DNA of 64,000 bases from Pedobacter psychrodurus (GCF_004331735.1 NZ_SJSO01000003.1:349526-413525); one strand, 5' to 3'. Shown: positions 1 to 9,975, counted from the first letter of the stretch. Notes: generated from the sequence alone by a model not told the origin. Numbers and translations: made by a program.

Positions 1-2
1 AT

Positions 3-908
3 GGCCCGGGAGGTAGTGATTATCTTTACCGTAATATTACAAAGATAGCGTACCAAAGCAATGGTGTTGAAAATTATATTTTCCAGCCTTCACCCAAGCC
101 TAAAAATGCACTTCCTGTAATTGCATTTCAGCACGCCTATAATATCTATCCTGGCAATCAGTTAGATCGTCACACTGGCCTGATCAATCACCTTGTAAAA
201 AAAGGGTATACCGTTATATATGATGAGTTTCAACCAAAGCTCGATACCGACCCAAAAACTTTTGAAAACAATGCTGCAATCATAATCAGTGATGGCCTAA
301 AATATATCAAGGAACATCCTGAAGAATTAGCTCCGGTTGCTTTGTCCGAAAATGGTCTGCTACAGCTTGGGCTGATCGGATATTCGGTAGGTGGGGCGAC
401 ATCCATCAATCTAGCAGCGAACTATCGCCAGAACGGTATTCCAAAGCCTGCATATTTATTCACTTTGGTTGCCAATAATGGAGGTGGTAATACCACACCA
501 ATGCGAGATGCGGGAACAATTGATCCAGATACGAAAGTCGTGATCATTGATGTGGAAGATGATGGTGAAAATACATTTATTACTTCCTCAAACTGCTGGA
601 ATCAGATTTCACAAATCCCTGCTGCGAACAAGCAATGGATTGGGGTATTCTCAGATAGAAATCCATCCAAACCGTCCGAGCAATTGAAGGCAGACCATTA
701 TAGTCCCGCTTCAGACGCTCCAGATGCGCTGGATTTTAATGGTTACTATAAATGGGCGACTGCGCTGGCCAACTACTCCTTTTACGGTAATGATTATAAG
801 TTTTGGTGGGGAAATACAGAACAGGCCACCTTCATGGGAATTTGGGGGGATGGTTCTGAAGTTAAACGCGCAAAGACCGGTCAGACAGCTTTCTGGCCTG
901 GACACTAA
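3..908 (+). CDS. alpha/beta hydrolase, 5' end cut by window
   Basis: The reading frame is open from the first bases of the window, so the N-terminus lies outside it. The visible part has a nucleophile elbow, GYSVGG, with Ser at about 384-386, the usual GxSxG of serine esterases and lipases, and a later ADHYSP segment that could give the catalytic His. The sequence between strands resembles chlorophyllase/PET-hydrolase-like dienelactone hydrolase folds. Substrate cannot be told. An ATG occurs at 342, but homologous sequence clearly runs upstream of it, so that is not the start. The protein is probably secreted, but no signal peptide is in view. Confidence 0.7.
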   Translation, partial: GPGGSDYLYRNITKIAYQSNGVENYIFQPSPKPKNALPVIAFQHAYNIYPGNQLDRHTGLINHLVKKGYTVIYDEFQPKLDTDPKTFENNAAIIISDGLKYIKEHPEELAPVALSENGLLQLGLIGYSVGGATSINLAANYRQNGIPKPAYLFTLVANNGGGNTTPMRDAGTIDPDTKVVIIDVEDDGENTFITSSNCWNQISQIPAANKQWIGVFSDRNPSKPSEQLKADHYSPASDAPDALDFNGYYKWATALANYSFYGNDYKFWWGNTEQATFMGIWGDGSEVKRAKTGQTAFWPGH

Positions 909-1396
909 AAGCATCAGTGTTGGCTTAAGGTCTAAACATTATTTAACCGAAGTTTGCCATTATTATCTTAATAATAAGCATGTTTATTTGGTAAGTATTG
1001 GATACTATCATCCTAACTTCGATAATCTGAGCATTTATGCTCAGATTATCCCCAGTTTTAAAGTTTCAGCACTTTGTGGAAGTTTCTTAAGAAATGAATA
1101 TGTTATTCGAAATTGAAAGTCACTTCGTTTAGTTGATAATTGACCAACTCGACACATTGATTTTTAACGTGCTTGAGGAGTACCGAAATCTGCATAACTA
1201 GTCGATCTGCCGCGGGATTGCTTGCCCAAGACTTGCGGGAACTCCATGGCACTCACCAAAAGATGAATAATTATATCCGCTCATAACGATCGGGCGATCC
1301 ATTCTCGGAGTTTATCGTAAGTCTAAGTTGTCAAGGTCGATTTTTGGATATATACATTCCTAAACCTGATAAGAGTTCGACTTTTAACGGCTGTTT
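909..1396. other. intergenic region with one strong hairpin
   Basis: This spacer separates two convergent genes. It holds the hairpin at 1021-1050 and otherwise no frame that I can link to a protein family. Confidence 0.6.
1021..1050. terminator. perfect 13-bp inverted repeat
   Basis: Two perfect 13-base arms (gataatctgagca and its complement) flank a 4-base loop. It lies 112 bases after the hydrolase stop, between convergent genes, so a bidirectional terminator fits. The T-tract after it is weak (CCCAGTTTTAAAG). Confidence 0.55.
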
Positions 1397-3118
1397 TTAA
1401 TTATTGATTAAACTAAAGTAGCTAAAAGTCCCTGTTTGCGAAAGATCTCCTTTTACCACAACGCCTGCCCTATATCCCATTCCCCAAGGTGCATATTTCG
1501 CTGCTGAAAAATCTGTACGGTAAAAACTAAGCCATTCTGCGCGCTGTTTTTTATAGAAAAATTCGATTTGTTTACCATCATTACTGATTTGCATCTTCAA
1601 TTGCACGAGGCCAGTTAAATTTTCCTTTGATGTTTTAAGGATATTATAAGCTCCCTGAAAATTATCAAAGACAATAAAGCCGTCACTTGAGGCCGTAATC
1701 CCTATTCCACCCAGTTCCCCAGGCCATTTGCTTTTAAAAATAGCGCCGCCAAGGCAGATACCCGTTTTTGCCATACCCGGCTTTACTTCGGCACTAATGC
1801 TGAAATTCACAGTTTTAATGTACTGGCCCAGAAAGGTGCCTAACGCATGGTTTTCATCGGATGCAGCTAATTTTAATCCCTGATCAAAAGACATCGACGG
1901 CCTTTGCGATTTGGAAGGCCATTGCCATGCAAGATCAAGTTTTTGATCGTTTTCAAAATTGTCCACAAAATCAAGGTCGGTCCGTGGCCTATTTGGGAGG
2001 GTTGCATTATGCAACACAGGCCAACCATCAGTACCAACAATTAGTTCTTCTAAAATGCCTTCCCGGCCTACAAAAACGTCATAACTTTTGTTAAAGGCAT
2101 GATACAGCATAAACAATCTGTCCTCTATTGTATTAACCACGGTACCGTGGCCTGGGCAATTCCACTTATCGTTACTTTGCATAATCGGGTTATCGCCATA
2201 TTTCTCCCAAATTCCGCTGTCAAGGTCTTTCGTCCTGGCAATTCCTGTTTTATAGTTGCATTTTGCATCGCAGCAGCCGCCAACAGAATACAGGCTATAA
2301 ATATATTCTCCCAAAGTAAAAAAACAGGCGCCTTCAACAAGTCCTGTTTCCCATGGTTGGCTGTTGGTAAATACTTTACTCTTTTGGCCCAGCAATTTCG
2401 TTCGGCTATTGTTAATTTCCTGTTTCCAGATCCAGCTATCTTTGCCACAGCCATTGCCGTCATTTTTCCAGAAAGCATAAATTTTTCCATTTTGCTGTAA
2501 TTCAAATGCATCTATGGCGCCACATTCATCCTCAATAATAACGGGCCCATTGTCGGTAAATTTACCGTTTTCAATTTTATCTGCATCGATCCAGGCGGTA
2601 CCGCACTGTAAACCCCGATTACCTTTTGTTTCCCTGTTGTGCGCTGTATAATAAGCATAAATCCGGTTCTGCTTTTGATCGTAAACCAGCTCTGATGCCC
2701 AAAAGTTATTCTCGCCCCATTGGTTTTTCATATCTTTAAACCCATCTGGAAAGACATGATTGATCAGTTTCCAGTTTTTAAGGTCAGTAGATTTATAGAT
2801 GGTAAAATATGGAGCCCACTCGTTTGTGGTAGAAGTTGCATAATACACTTTTCCAACTCTGATGATCGAGGGATCCGGGTTGTCGCCTGGTAGGGCAGGG
2901 TTTAACAGCAAAGGAGCAATGTTTTTAGTATTAGCATTTGGAGTTTGTGCTCTTTTTAATCCGCAGGAAGCGGTGCAAAAGCTGACTAACAAATAAAACA
3001 GACAAATAACAAAAGCTGTTAGGTATGGCTTCTTTACAATTATTGTTGTTTGGTTGTTTACCAGATGGATACCACTTATATATTTTTTAAAGAATATAGA
3101 TAACTGAAAAGTGATCAT
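1397..3118 (-). CDS. glycoside hydrolase family 43 lipoprotein
   Basis: Predicted arabinan/xylan-acting glycosidase (573 aa). The GH43 five-bladed propeller begins with NPDPSIIRVGKVYYATST; Asp82 of NPDP is the expected catalytic base. AIDAFEL near residue 200 would give the pKa-tuning Asp, and GLVEGACFF near 260 the acid Glu. A hydrophobic stretch (about 32-50) is followed by TASC, with Cys52 as a lipid-attachment site, so it is likely outer-membrane anchored, as is common for Bacteroidetes saccharidases. The start is placed at 3118; about 28 residues precede the hydrophobic core, long for a signal peptide. The C-terminal 200 residues look like a beta-sandwich accessory domain. No susC/susD pair is visible next to it. 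Confidence 0.85.
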   Translation of the reverse strand: MITFQLSIFFKKYISGIHLVNNQTTIIVKKPYLTAFVICLFYLLVSFCTASCGLKRAQTPNANTKNIAPLLLNPALPGDNPDPSIIRVGKVYYATSTTNEWAPYFTIYKSTDLKNWKLINHVFPDGFKDMKNQWGENNFWASELVYDQKQNRIYAYYTAHNRETKGNRGLQCGTAWIDADKIENGKFTDNGPVIIEDECGAIDAFELQQNGKIYAFWKNDGNGCGKDSWIWKQEINNSRTKLLGQKSKVFTNSQPWETGLVEGACFFTLGEYIYSLYSVGGCCDAKCNYKTGIARTKDLDSGIWEKYGDNPIMQSNDKWNCPGHGTVVNTIEDRLFMLYHAFNKSYDVFVGREGILEELIVGTDGWPVLHNATLPNRPRTDLDFVDNFENDQKLDLAWQWPSKSQRPSMSFDQGLKLAASDENHALGTFLGQYIKTVNFSISAEVKPGMAKTGICLGGAIFKSKWPGELGGIGITASSDGFIVFDNFQGAYNILKTSKENLTGLVQLKMQISNDGKQIEFFYKKQRAEWLSFYRTDFSAAKYAPWGMGYRAGVVVKGDLSQTGTFSYFSLINN

Positions 3119-3647
3119 GTACTTAAAGTATTAATCGTTTTTTAACATTGGTTATTTCACCGAAAATAGACAATTATCGAACAGGGCAATGGCATACCGA
3201 AGTTGGAGCATCGCTCACAAATTAACGTTTTATTGCTAATCCATGAGTTCTGACCTGAGATCTTTTACTTCCTTTTTAGTCATTCGCTTTGTTTTAAGCT
3301 GTTGTCTTGTAGTGAGTTGGTTGTATTTTATTTTATTTGGTTACATCTTTTTTAACAGGCACTTAGCCTTGCCATTCTTCTTCTTTTTCATTTGTTGATC
3401 ATGTAAAATGAGACAAATCAACAATAAATTGAGCATATTTTACAATGTTCATTGGCTTACTTTGGCCCTTGAACCAATGATGAGCTTGTTAATCGAAATC
3501 AAATCGCAAATGCTATACCACCAGTATAGGGGTGCCTATGAAGCCATATTACTTCTTGTTATTGCTATGTGCTCCTTAGGTGCTCGTAAAATCAATCGTA
3601 AAGCTAATTCTCTAAACACATTATACAATTTCAATAAATTAAATTCA

Positions 3648-4385
3648 ATGAAAAACTACAGGTTAATTTACATCCTATTATTGGGCATTTTTGCCGTAAA
3701 CCTAACTCACGCTCAAAACATTCTTAGCAAAAGTGAAAAGAAAGAAGGTTTTAAATTGCTATGGAACGGCAAGGACGCAAGTGGCTGGCGTGCGATATTT
3801 AAAGCACAGTTTCCTGCCAAAGGCTGGGAGATGAAAGATGGTGTTTTAACGGTATTGGCATCCAATGGACGTGAGCAGGGCTCAGGTGGTGATATTGTAA
3901 CTAGGGATGAATACTCTGCTTTTATATTAAAATTCGATTTCAAACTTACCTCGGGTGCCAACAGTGGTATAAAATATTTTGTAACTGAAGAAGAAAAAAC
4001 CAACCTATCGGGTATTGGTCTTGAATTTCAAGTATTGGATGATGAAAAACATCCTGATGCAAAACTGGGCAAAAACGGTAACCGTAAACTGGCTTCTCTT
4101 TACGATCTTATTCCATCACATAAGCCTGCCTCGATAGTCAAAGCTATTGGCGAATGGAATAGTGGTGAGATCCGTGTTTATCCGAATGATCATGTAGAGC
4201 ATTGGTTGAACGGGGTGAAGGTAGTGGAATATGAACGCGGATCAGAAGAGTTCAGAAAACTGGTGGCTGGAAGTAAATACAAGACATGGAAGACCTTTGG
4301 AGAAGCAAAAAAGGGACATATCCTGATCCAGGATCACGGCAACAATGTTTCGTACAAAAACATTAAAATAAAAACACTTAAATAA
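3648..4385 (+). CDS. DUF1080 family secreted protein
   Basis: A 245-aa protein with a clear signal peptide ([18 protein letters not shown], cut after LTHAQ) and one DUF1080 (3-keto-disaccharide hydrolase/LamG-like) domain: [14 protein letters not shown] near the N-terminus, [11 protein letters not shown] and [11 protein letters not shown] in the middle, and a closing [12 protein letters not shown]. The frame is open upstream to 3408, but the signal peptide fixes the start at 3648. DUF1080 proteins are periplasmic or outer-membrane carbohydrate-binding or hydrolytic proteins of Bacteroidetes and often sit beside Gfo/Idh oxidoreductases. The truncated twin-arginine gene directly downstream agrees with that neighbourhood. 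Confidence 0.85.
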   Translation: MKNYRLIYILLLGIFAVNLTHAQNILSKSEKKEGFKLLWNGKDASGWRAIFKAQFPAKGWEMKDGVLTVLASNGREQGSGGDIVTRDEYSAFILKFDFKLTSGANSGIKYFVTEEEKTNLSGIGLEFQVLDDEKHPDAKLGKNGNRKLASLYDLIPSHKPASIVKAIGEWNSGEIRVYPNDHVEHWLNGVKVVEYERGSEEFRKLVAGSKYKTWKTFGEAKKGHILIQDHGNNVSYKNIKIKTLK

Positions 4386-4393
4386 TAGCTGTT

Positions 4394-4492
4394 ATGGAAG
4401 AATCGAGAAGAGACTTTATAAAAAAGGCGGCTTTTGGTTGCGAGGAAATGCTGGCCTCCCCATTAACGTATTCTATCTTTTCCATAATATAG
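4394..4492 (+). pseudogene. 5' fragment of a twin-arginine exported protein gene
   Basis: Eight bases after the DUF1080 stop, an ATG opens a 32-residue frame starting MEESRRDFIKKAAFGCEEM. SRRDFIKK is a textbook twin-arginine signal, as found at the start of Gfo/Idh/MocA oxidoreductases and sugar-phosphate isomerase-like proteins next to DUF1080 genes. The frame then stops in unrelated sequence, so the rest of the gene has been deleted. The exact lost family is not determinable. Confidence 0.6.
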
Positions 4493-4860
4493 TTTGTAAG
4501 TTGGTATTCTATAAATTTCCTTGTGCATTCCAAATGTTGCAGACAGCGGCGCCATATACTAATTTCATCGTCAAAGTTAATCCGGTTTAAAAGTATAATT
4601 CCCGAATTATGATGGAAGAAGTGGGGGTCGGTGATTTTGCAGTGCTGAATGGTTGCAACTTTTTAGCTGATAATCTGATCCAAAACCGCAATAAAAATCC
4701 TTGGATGAACTGGTTGAATAGGCAAAGTCATTTTCATTGTTTATCCAAATGCCATTAAGGTGAACTTTTTTCCCCTGCTGCACTTTCAGGAAAAGGAATG
4801 GTAGGCTCCATGGTCATTGGGTTTTTGCCCACCATTATTCTACCAAGCGGATTATTTTGC
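4400..4860 (-). other. possible decayed coding sequence
   Basis: Read on the minus strand, two protein-like pieces lie in different frames: one with VHLNGIWINNENDFAYSTSS (about 4650-4770) and one with IDPHFF-like then NRINFDDEISIWRRC (about 4440-4640). No start codon or intact frame links them. I do not recognise the family. The region also covers the truncated twin-arginine fragment on the other strand. Confidence 0.3.
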
Positions 4861-4887
4861 GCTCAAATCCCTGAACCTCTAAACAAA

Positions 4888-4933
4888 AAGTCCGAAGATT
4901 AAGGAACTTGCGTTACCTTGACCTTCGGACTTT
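4888..4933 (-). terminator. terminator of the carbonic anhydrase gene
   Basis: An 11-base perfect outer stem (aaagtccgaag / cttcggacttt) plus an inner aagg/cctt stem. On the minus strand it is followed by TTTTTG. It starts 52 bases after the stop of the minus-strand carbonic anhydrase gene, so it reads as that gene's rho-independent terminator. Confidence 0.75.
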
Positions 4934-4984
4934 CTTAAACTCTTGTCTTCTGTTTCCTGGCTTCAGGCCTCCAAACCTGAACTA

Positions 4985-5611
4985 CTAATACAGGTTATAA
5001 ATCTCTTTAATGTCTTTCAAAATCGCATCGAAATCTATATTAAGATCGATTAATTTACCAGTGCGGATATCGAAAACCCAGCCGTGGACGGTTAAACCAC
5101 GTTCTGTAATGGCTTGTTGTATTGCCGCAGTTTTTAAAAGATTTACACATTGTTCCTGAACGTTAAGCTCTACTAATCTGTCGTAACGTTTAGCTTCATC
5201 CTCAATTCCATTTAATTCATCTTTGTGGGTACGATACACATCGCGGATGTTACGCAACCAAGGGTTTAAAATACCCATATCGTCAGGTTGCATTGCAGCT
5301 TTTACACCACCGCAATTATAGTGACCGCAAACGACAACATGCTTTACCTTTAAATGTCGAACAGAATAATTTAGTACAGTCATAACGTTTAAGTCTACGT
5401 TATTAACCAGGTTTGCCACGTTACGATGTACGAAAGCCTGTCCGGGCTGTATGCCCATTAAATCCTCAGCCGAAACACGGCTGTCGGAACAGCCGATGTA
5501 CAAAAATTCTGGTGCTTGTCCCTTAGCTAGTTCAGTGAAATAATTTTCATCTATTGAGAGCTTGTTTGAAATCCATTTTTCATTATTTTTAAAAACGTCT
5601 TCTACTTTCAT
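4985..5611 (-). CDS. can: beta-class carbonic anhydrase
   Basis: Interconverts CO2 and bicarbonate in the cytoplasm. The 208-aa length is normal for the beta class. Zinc ligands are visible as Cys41 in CSDSRV, and His97 and Cys100 in GHYNCGG; Asp43 and Arg45 form the conserved dyad. The C-terminal VHGWVFDIRTGKL is also typical. It stands alone, with its own terminator downstream and a 476-bp AT-rich spacer upstream. The start ATG follows an A-rich leader. Confidence 0.93.
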   Translation of the reverse strand: MKVEDVFKNNEKWISNKLSIDENYFTELAKGQAPEFLYIGCSDSRVSAEDLMGIQPGQAFVHRNVANLVNNVDLNVMTVLNYSVRHLKVKHVVVCGHYNCGGVKAAMQPDDMGILNPWLRNIRDVYRTHKDELNGIEDEAKRYDRLVELNVQEQCVNLLKTAAIQQAITERGLTVHGWVFDIRTGKLIDLNIDFDAILKDIKEIYNLY

Positions 5612-6087
5612 TTTTTTATAATTTTTTATGATACAAATAGTTTATTTTGATGCTATTGGTGAAAAACTAAACAAAGATTTTTCCGTTTTATCAAATCTTC
5701 TGTCCATTAATTTTAATTCCCTGATAAACAAAGTATTTGGATGAATGCTGAAGAAAATTGAATAGAGTCAATTTCTTTAAGAATGTTTAATCTCGGTAAC
5801 ATTAATGCCAGGTGTGCCGTCACTTATTTAATTTAAGTTTAAACTTCTTTACATTATACCTAACCAAGCTGCCATATCTTCTTACATGTTTTAAATCGGC
5901 TCGTACCGCTTGCATACAAATTTATTTAACCCGTTTTCTCTCTCTTTAAAACCGCTCCGTGTCAGAGTGGAGTAAGGAATACGTTAACCGCTATATAATG
6001 GCAGAAAGAAAGTGATGAAACTTTTGTTTTTACATGACTCCAATTGAAGGTTAAAGAGTAAGCCGATAGTAAACCAACTTACAATAA
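5612..6087. other. intergenic, nothing recognised
   Basis: AT-rich spacer upstream of the carbonic anhydrase gene and downstream of an oxidoreductase gene, both on the minus strand. I see no coding frame, RNA gene or strong hairpin. Confidence 0.5.
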
Positions 6088-7029
6088 TTATACTTTAATA
6101 ACTATTTTGCCAACAGTTCTTCCTGTTTCTTGCTGTAAATGAGCTTGCTTGATTTCGGTAAATGGAAAAATATGCGATACAGAAACTCTTAGCTGGCGCT
6201 TTTCCAGTAAGGAGGCGATCTGCTGCATGTCCAGACCATCGGATTCTACAAGGAAAAAATAAGCATTTACACCTTTTGATTTTGCTTTTTCTGTAATGGT
6301 CTCGTTCAAGCCGCTAGGGATACTGATGATACTTCCTCCCTCCTTAGTGACTAAAATCGAGTTATCAATATTTTCACCTCCGATTGTATCCAATACAAAA
6401 TCAAATTTTTCAGGATGGTTTTCCCAATCGTAACCATGGTAATCGATGTGGGCATCTGCACCTAGACTTAACACCAAGTCTCTGTTCTTTTCAGATGATG
6501 TTCCAGTGACCTGGGCGCCTAAGTACTTAGCAATCTGAACCGCAAAATGACCTACCCCACCTGCAGCTGCATGAATCAATACTTTCTGTCCACCTGTTAC
6601 ATTCCCGTTTTTAACGATTGCCTGCCAAGCGGTTAAAGCAACCAAAGTACTGGCGGCAGCTTCTTCAAATGAAATATTTTCTGGTTTTATTGCCAAATGG
6701 TCTTCCGATGCAATAACATATTCTGCATAGGCTTTGCCATGGCCAGGAAAGTTAATCATTCCAAAAACTTGATCTCCATTTTTAAATTTAGTTACTTCTG
6801 AGCCTACATTTTCTACCACGCCCGCAATATCCCATCCAATAATAAGCGGATTTTCTGTGCTTATCCTCCCATATATTCCACTACCTTTTCGCGTTTTTAC
6901 ATCAACAGGATTGATACTGAACGCTTTTACACTGATCAAGACCTCCTTAACGGAAGCTATTGGTTTTTCAATTTCGGTGTAAACCAACTGGTTTACATCA
7001 CCTGTCTTTTCTAAAATTATTGCCTTCAT
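6088..7029 (-). CDS. NADP-dependent quinone oxidoreductase-like (MDR) enzyme
   Basis: A 313-aa medium-chain dehydrogenase/reductase of the zinc-free quinone oxidoreductase type. The N-terminal GroES-like domain has the SINPVDVKTRKG motif and GWDIAGVVENVGSEV; the Rossmann domain has the dinucleotide motif HAAAGGVGHFAVQIAK near residues 153-168. The structural-zinc cysteines of alcohol dehydrogenases are absent. It probably reduces quinones or enones with NADPH. It lies 105 bp downstream of the NTF2-like gene and the related enzyme at 7479-8468, all on the minus strand, so the three may form one detoxification unit. Confidence 0.87.
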   Translation of the reverse strand: MKAIILEKTGDVNQLVYTEIEKPIASVKEVLISVKAFSINPVDVKTRKGSGIYGRISTENPLIIGWDIAGVVENVGSEVTKFKNGDQVFGMINFPGHGKAYAEYVIASEDHLAIKPENISFEEAAASTLVALTAWQAIVKNGNVTGGQKVLIHAAAGGVGHFAVQIAKYLGAQVTGTSSEKNRDLVLSLGADAHIDYHGYDWENHPEKFDFVLDTIGGENIDNSILVTKEGGSIISIPSGLNETITEKAKSKGVNAYFFLVESDGLDMQQIASLLEKRQLRVSVSHIFPFTEIKQAHLQQETGRTVGKIVIKV

Positions 7030-7134
7030 TATTGTATTTATTAAATTTACAAGATATCTTCTTTACTTACATGTTTACAGATTATTCTGTAGTATGTCCC
7101 GACAACGCCTTGGGCTTTGAATTGATGGTTATTA

Positions 7135-7476
7135 TTATGGAGTTTGCGCAATCACAAACGACCTCAATTCACTGATGAGCCCATCCTTAAAACTCCAAAT
7201 GTCACAATAGGAACTCTTTTCTGAGCCTGAATCTTTTTTGAATTCAATCTGGCCCAACTCCACCACCGTATCGTTATTCTGGATATAATTTTCGGTTGTA
7301 AATGTTACTCCATCATAGGCTGAGCTAACGTAACCAAGAAGCTCGGCTTTTCCGTTGAATATGTTCTCTCCAACGTTTTCCCATCGGATATCATCGGTGC
7401 AGTAGCTGATGAACTGCTCGAAGTTTCCATCAAGTAAAGCGCGGTTTGCGCTTATCAGTATATTCCTGTTATCCAT
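7135..7476 (-). CDS. NTF2-like (SnoaL-like) protein
   Basis: A 113-aa small alpha+beta-barrel protein. DGNFEQFISYCTDDIRWENV and the later VELGQIEFKK are typical of the SnoaL/NTF2 fold used by isomerases, hydratases and ligand-binding proteins. It starts two bases after the stop of the upstream MDR gene, so the two are translationally coupled. A role in the same redox or detoxification step is inferred from the coupling only. Confidence 0.8.
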   Translation of the reverse strand: MDNRNILISANRALLDGNFEQFISYCTDDIRWENVGENIFNGKAELLGYVSSAYDGVTFTTENYIQNNDTVVELGQIEFKKDSGSEKSSYCDIWSFKDGLISELRSFVIAQTP

Positions 7477-7478
7477 AG

Positions 7479-8468
7479 CTATTTCTGTTCAGTGTTGCTT
7501 TCATCCTCAACTTGTATGGCAATCTTACCATAGAAATTTTTATCTCCTTTTCTGAACTCGAGCAGGCTGTGCGCCTGTCCAATCTCCGACAAAGGGAAAA
7601 CTTTTCCAACAACAGGCTTCAGTTTGCCTGATTCTATAAGTTTTGTGAGTTCATCCAGTTTGTTTCTGCTCTGTCTGGTAAATACGAAATGATAAGTGGC
7701 ATTTTTTCCCCAAGCGTGGATCAGGTTCTGTGGCTTTTCGATGTCAACCAAAGTTACGACCTGTCCCATTTGGCTTAAAACCTTTCCGCTGTCCGAGAGT
7801 GTGTTGCCGCCCAGGGTATCGATCACCACGTCCACGCCCTTGTTACCGGTAAGCTTTAAGATCTCCTCGATATAGTTCTCGCTTGTGTAGTCGATAATAT
7901 AATCGGCCCCGAATCCTTTGAGCATCTGATGGTGCACGGTTCTGGCAGTTGTGAAAACTGTTGCGCCAATGGTTTTTGCCAGTTGAATAGTAGGTATCCC
8001 TACGCCGCCTGCTCCACCGTGTATTAAAATCGTTTGATTGATCTTAAGCTGTGCCCTGGTATAGAGCATTTCCCAGGCGGTGCCCGCTGCCAACGGAAAG
8101 GTCGCTGCTTCCAGATGGCTTACGTTTTTCGGCTTGATACCGATTATGGCCTCGTCGGCCACATGATATTCCGCATAGCTTCCCTGTCCCTTAAAAATTT
8201 CCGGGGTATAGTATACTTCATCACCAGCCTTAAAGTTTTTGACGCCCACTCCGATCTCCACGATTACTCCGGAGACATCATGCCCGGTAATCACAGGAAG
8301 CTCAAGTTCACTCTGGTAATCCCCGCGGCGGACCTGGAAATCCAGTGGGTTTACAGATGTCGCCATCACTTTTACGAGAACTTCACCAAATCCCGGTTTT
8401 GGGGTTGGAACATCCAGGATTTCGAACTTTTCTACCGAGCCGAACTCGTTTAACACTGCTGCTTTCAT
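7479..8468 (-). CDS. zinc-free quinone oxidoreductase-like (MDR) enzyme
   Basis: A 329-aa MDR enzyme, a paralogue in family of the 6088-7029 product. ATSVNPLDFQVRRG and GHDVSGVIVEIGVG mark the catalytic domain; HGGAGGVGIPTIQLAKTIG near 145-165 is the NADP-binding turn. No catalytic or structural zinc ligands are evident. First gene of a probable minus-strand group followed closely by the NTF2-like gene. Likely acts on quinones or alpha,beta-unsaturated carbonyls; exact substrate unknown. Confidence 0.87.
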   Translation of the reverse strand: MKAAVLNEFGSVEKFEILDVPTPKPGFGEVLVKVMATSVNPLDFQVRRGDYQSELELPVITGHDVSGVIVEIGVGVKNFKAGDEVYYTPEIFKGQGSYAEYHVADEAIIGIKPKNVSHLEAATFPLAAGTAWEMLYTRAQLKINQTILIHGGAGGVGIPTIQLAKTIGATVFTTARTVHHQMLKGFGADYIIDYTSENYIEEILKLTGNKGVDVVIDTLGGNTLSDSGKVLSQMGQVVTLVDIEKPQNLIHAWGKNATYHFVFTRQSRNKLDELTKLIESGKLKPVVGKVFPLSEIGQAHSLLEFRKGDKNFYGKIAIQVEDESNTEQK

Positions 8469-8655
8469 TTTGTTACTGTATTTAGTTATTTAGGTAAAAT
8501 TCTAATATAATTTTGAAATTCTTATGTTTTCGTAGCCCAATTCAACTTACTGCTGCCGATCTTCCATGTAATGAAAAACTTGCTCTGCTTTTTATTCAGT
8601 TATTTATCATAGATTTAATTCCTGCTCAATGGTTTTCATACTTCTTACTCTGTCG

Positions 8656-8937
8656 TTAAAATAAAACGTCATTTAGTTGGGGGTCTTTGTCAAATTGGGC
8701 ACGTGCGAAGGGACATAAGGGGAGTACCTTTATCTTTTTCTCTCTTGCAAAGCCGATCATTTGGTCAAAAAGTTGCTTGCCGATACCTTTGCCTTGAAGT
8801 GACGGGCTGACAAATGTGTGATCTACAATAATTTTTTGGGTGCCAGACCAAAGATAGGTCATCTGGGCTTGAATACTTTCATTCTCCCCAACCTGAAAGC
8901 TACCCTTGCGACCATTTTCAATATGTTTAATTTCCAT
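8656..8937 (-). CDS. small GNAT-like acetyltransferase (YidJ/Gtn type)
   Basis: A 93-aa protein of the short acetyltransferase family (GCN5-related, PF14542). The acetyl-CoA pyrophosphate-binding loop appears as QGKGIGKQLFDQM, followed by AREKKIKVLPLCPFARAQF, the usual family ending. Its sister gene is at 12898-13182. The substrate is unknown for most members. Confidence 0.85.
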   Translation of the reverse strand: MEIKHIENGRKGSFQVGENESIQAQMTYLWSGTQKIIVDHTFVSPSLQGKGIGKQLFDQMIGFAREKKIKVLPLCPFARAQFDKDPQLNDVLF

Positions 8938-9249
8938 TATCGGTATTTTTATTGATGCTTTATTGTTCGGCCTAAAGCTTGATTCAGCAATGCAGCAAAA
9001 TAAATCAAAATAAAAAAGATAGGTGTAGACATTTATCTATGTGCATTTTATTCAATGCCAAAAATGACTTGTGTTAACCGTAGTCACATGACGTTGAGGT
9101 GTAGTATTTACGGCCTTAAAACCAAACCCCTCTTATCGCTGAGCCCTATTTTTTTGTTAGAATCAATTAGATAAATCAGAATATATGAGAAATGTCTTTT
9201 TACAATTTCTGGACATTATGAGCTAATTTATAAGATTTAAGCGGCAATA
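8938..9249. other. intergenic, nothing recognised
   Basis: AT-rich stretch between the GNAT gene and the possible IS remnant. No supported gene, RNA or terminator was seen. Confidence 0.45.
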
Positions 9250-9705
9250 AGTGGGGCGCTAAAAGTCCACTGGTTTCCGCCCATCAGTGGACATCTTTTT
9301 CGGCCTATATTGGTCTCAAGATTTTGCTTGAAAGTGGTCGTTCGGTTTATTTTAAGCGGTTTTACGCTTCTGAAAAGTTTCGCTGGATTCATTGGCCATT
9401 CCGCTTACACAACCGAAATGAAGATGTTCCAAATAGCCTTAAAATCGAAATTATATTTCTTATTCTGATGTGTTTTTAAATTGGGTTGATTTGCCACAAA
9501 TCATGTCCTGGAAGGCCGTTTTTCTTGCAAAACCATCCTAAGTGGAGGATAGACAGAACAGATGCGGGAAAGATGGATTGGAAAATGAAGGGAAGGAATC
9601 TGGGAAGATTGGATATATTAGGCTTAGTCTTTACGGTTCCATCAAGACCGGATGGTAAAAAGCTTGGTGCACAGTTTGGTATGAAATCTGGTGCACACTT
9701 TTAAG
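9250..9705. mobile_element. possible gene-less remnant of an IS21-type element
   Basis: Two copies of TGGTGCACA(G/C)TTT lie 24 bases apart at 9665-9677 and 9689-9701, the style of multiple end repeats found in IS21-family elements of Bacteroidetes. At the other side (about 9264-9293) TCCACTG and CAGTGGA face each other. No istA or istB coding sequence remains between them; a 72-residue frame at 9486-9704 has no recognisable homology. The assignment rests on repeat style alone. Confidence 0.3.
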
Positions 9706-9975
9706 TTCTTCCCCAGATTGATGAGAAAATCAGTTTGTTAAGATTCATTATTTCTTCACGAATAACAACCAGACTTATCATTGGAACCGTAAAATTGGGA
9801 AAGAACCACTTTTAGCGAAATCCCCAGTATGACCAGAAAGCAACAACATTGTTTTCTTTATAGAACTTTTACTATTTACCATCATATTTATACCTTTTTA
9901 ATCAGTTTTTCCATAAGTTTGTTGAACCCAGCAAGTAAAAGGGCAATAGAATTTTTGGAAACAAAGAAGAACTAT

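Noticed and set aside
2099..2511. genes opposite or within the GH43 gene
   Set aside because: They are shadows of the GH43 frame and show no own motif.
3408..3647. N-terminal extension of the DUF1080 protein
   Set aside because: A clear signal peptide begins at 3648; the upstream part has no family similarity.
4888..4933. riboswitch or attenuator
   Set aside because: It lies downstream of its gene and has a T-tract on the minus strand, so it is a terminator.
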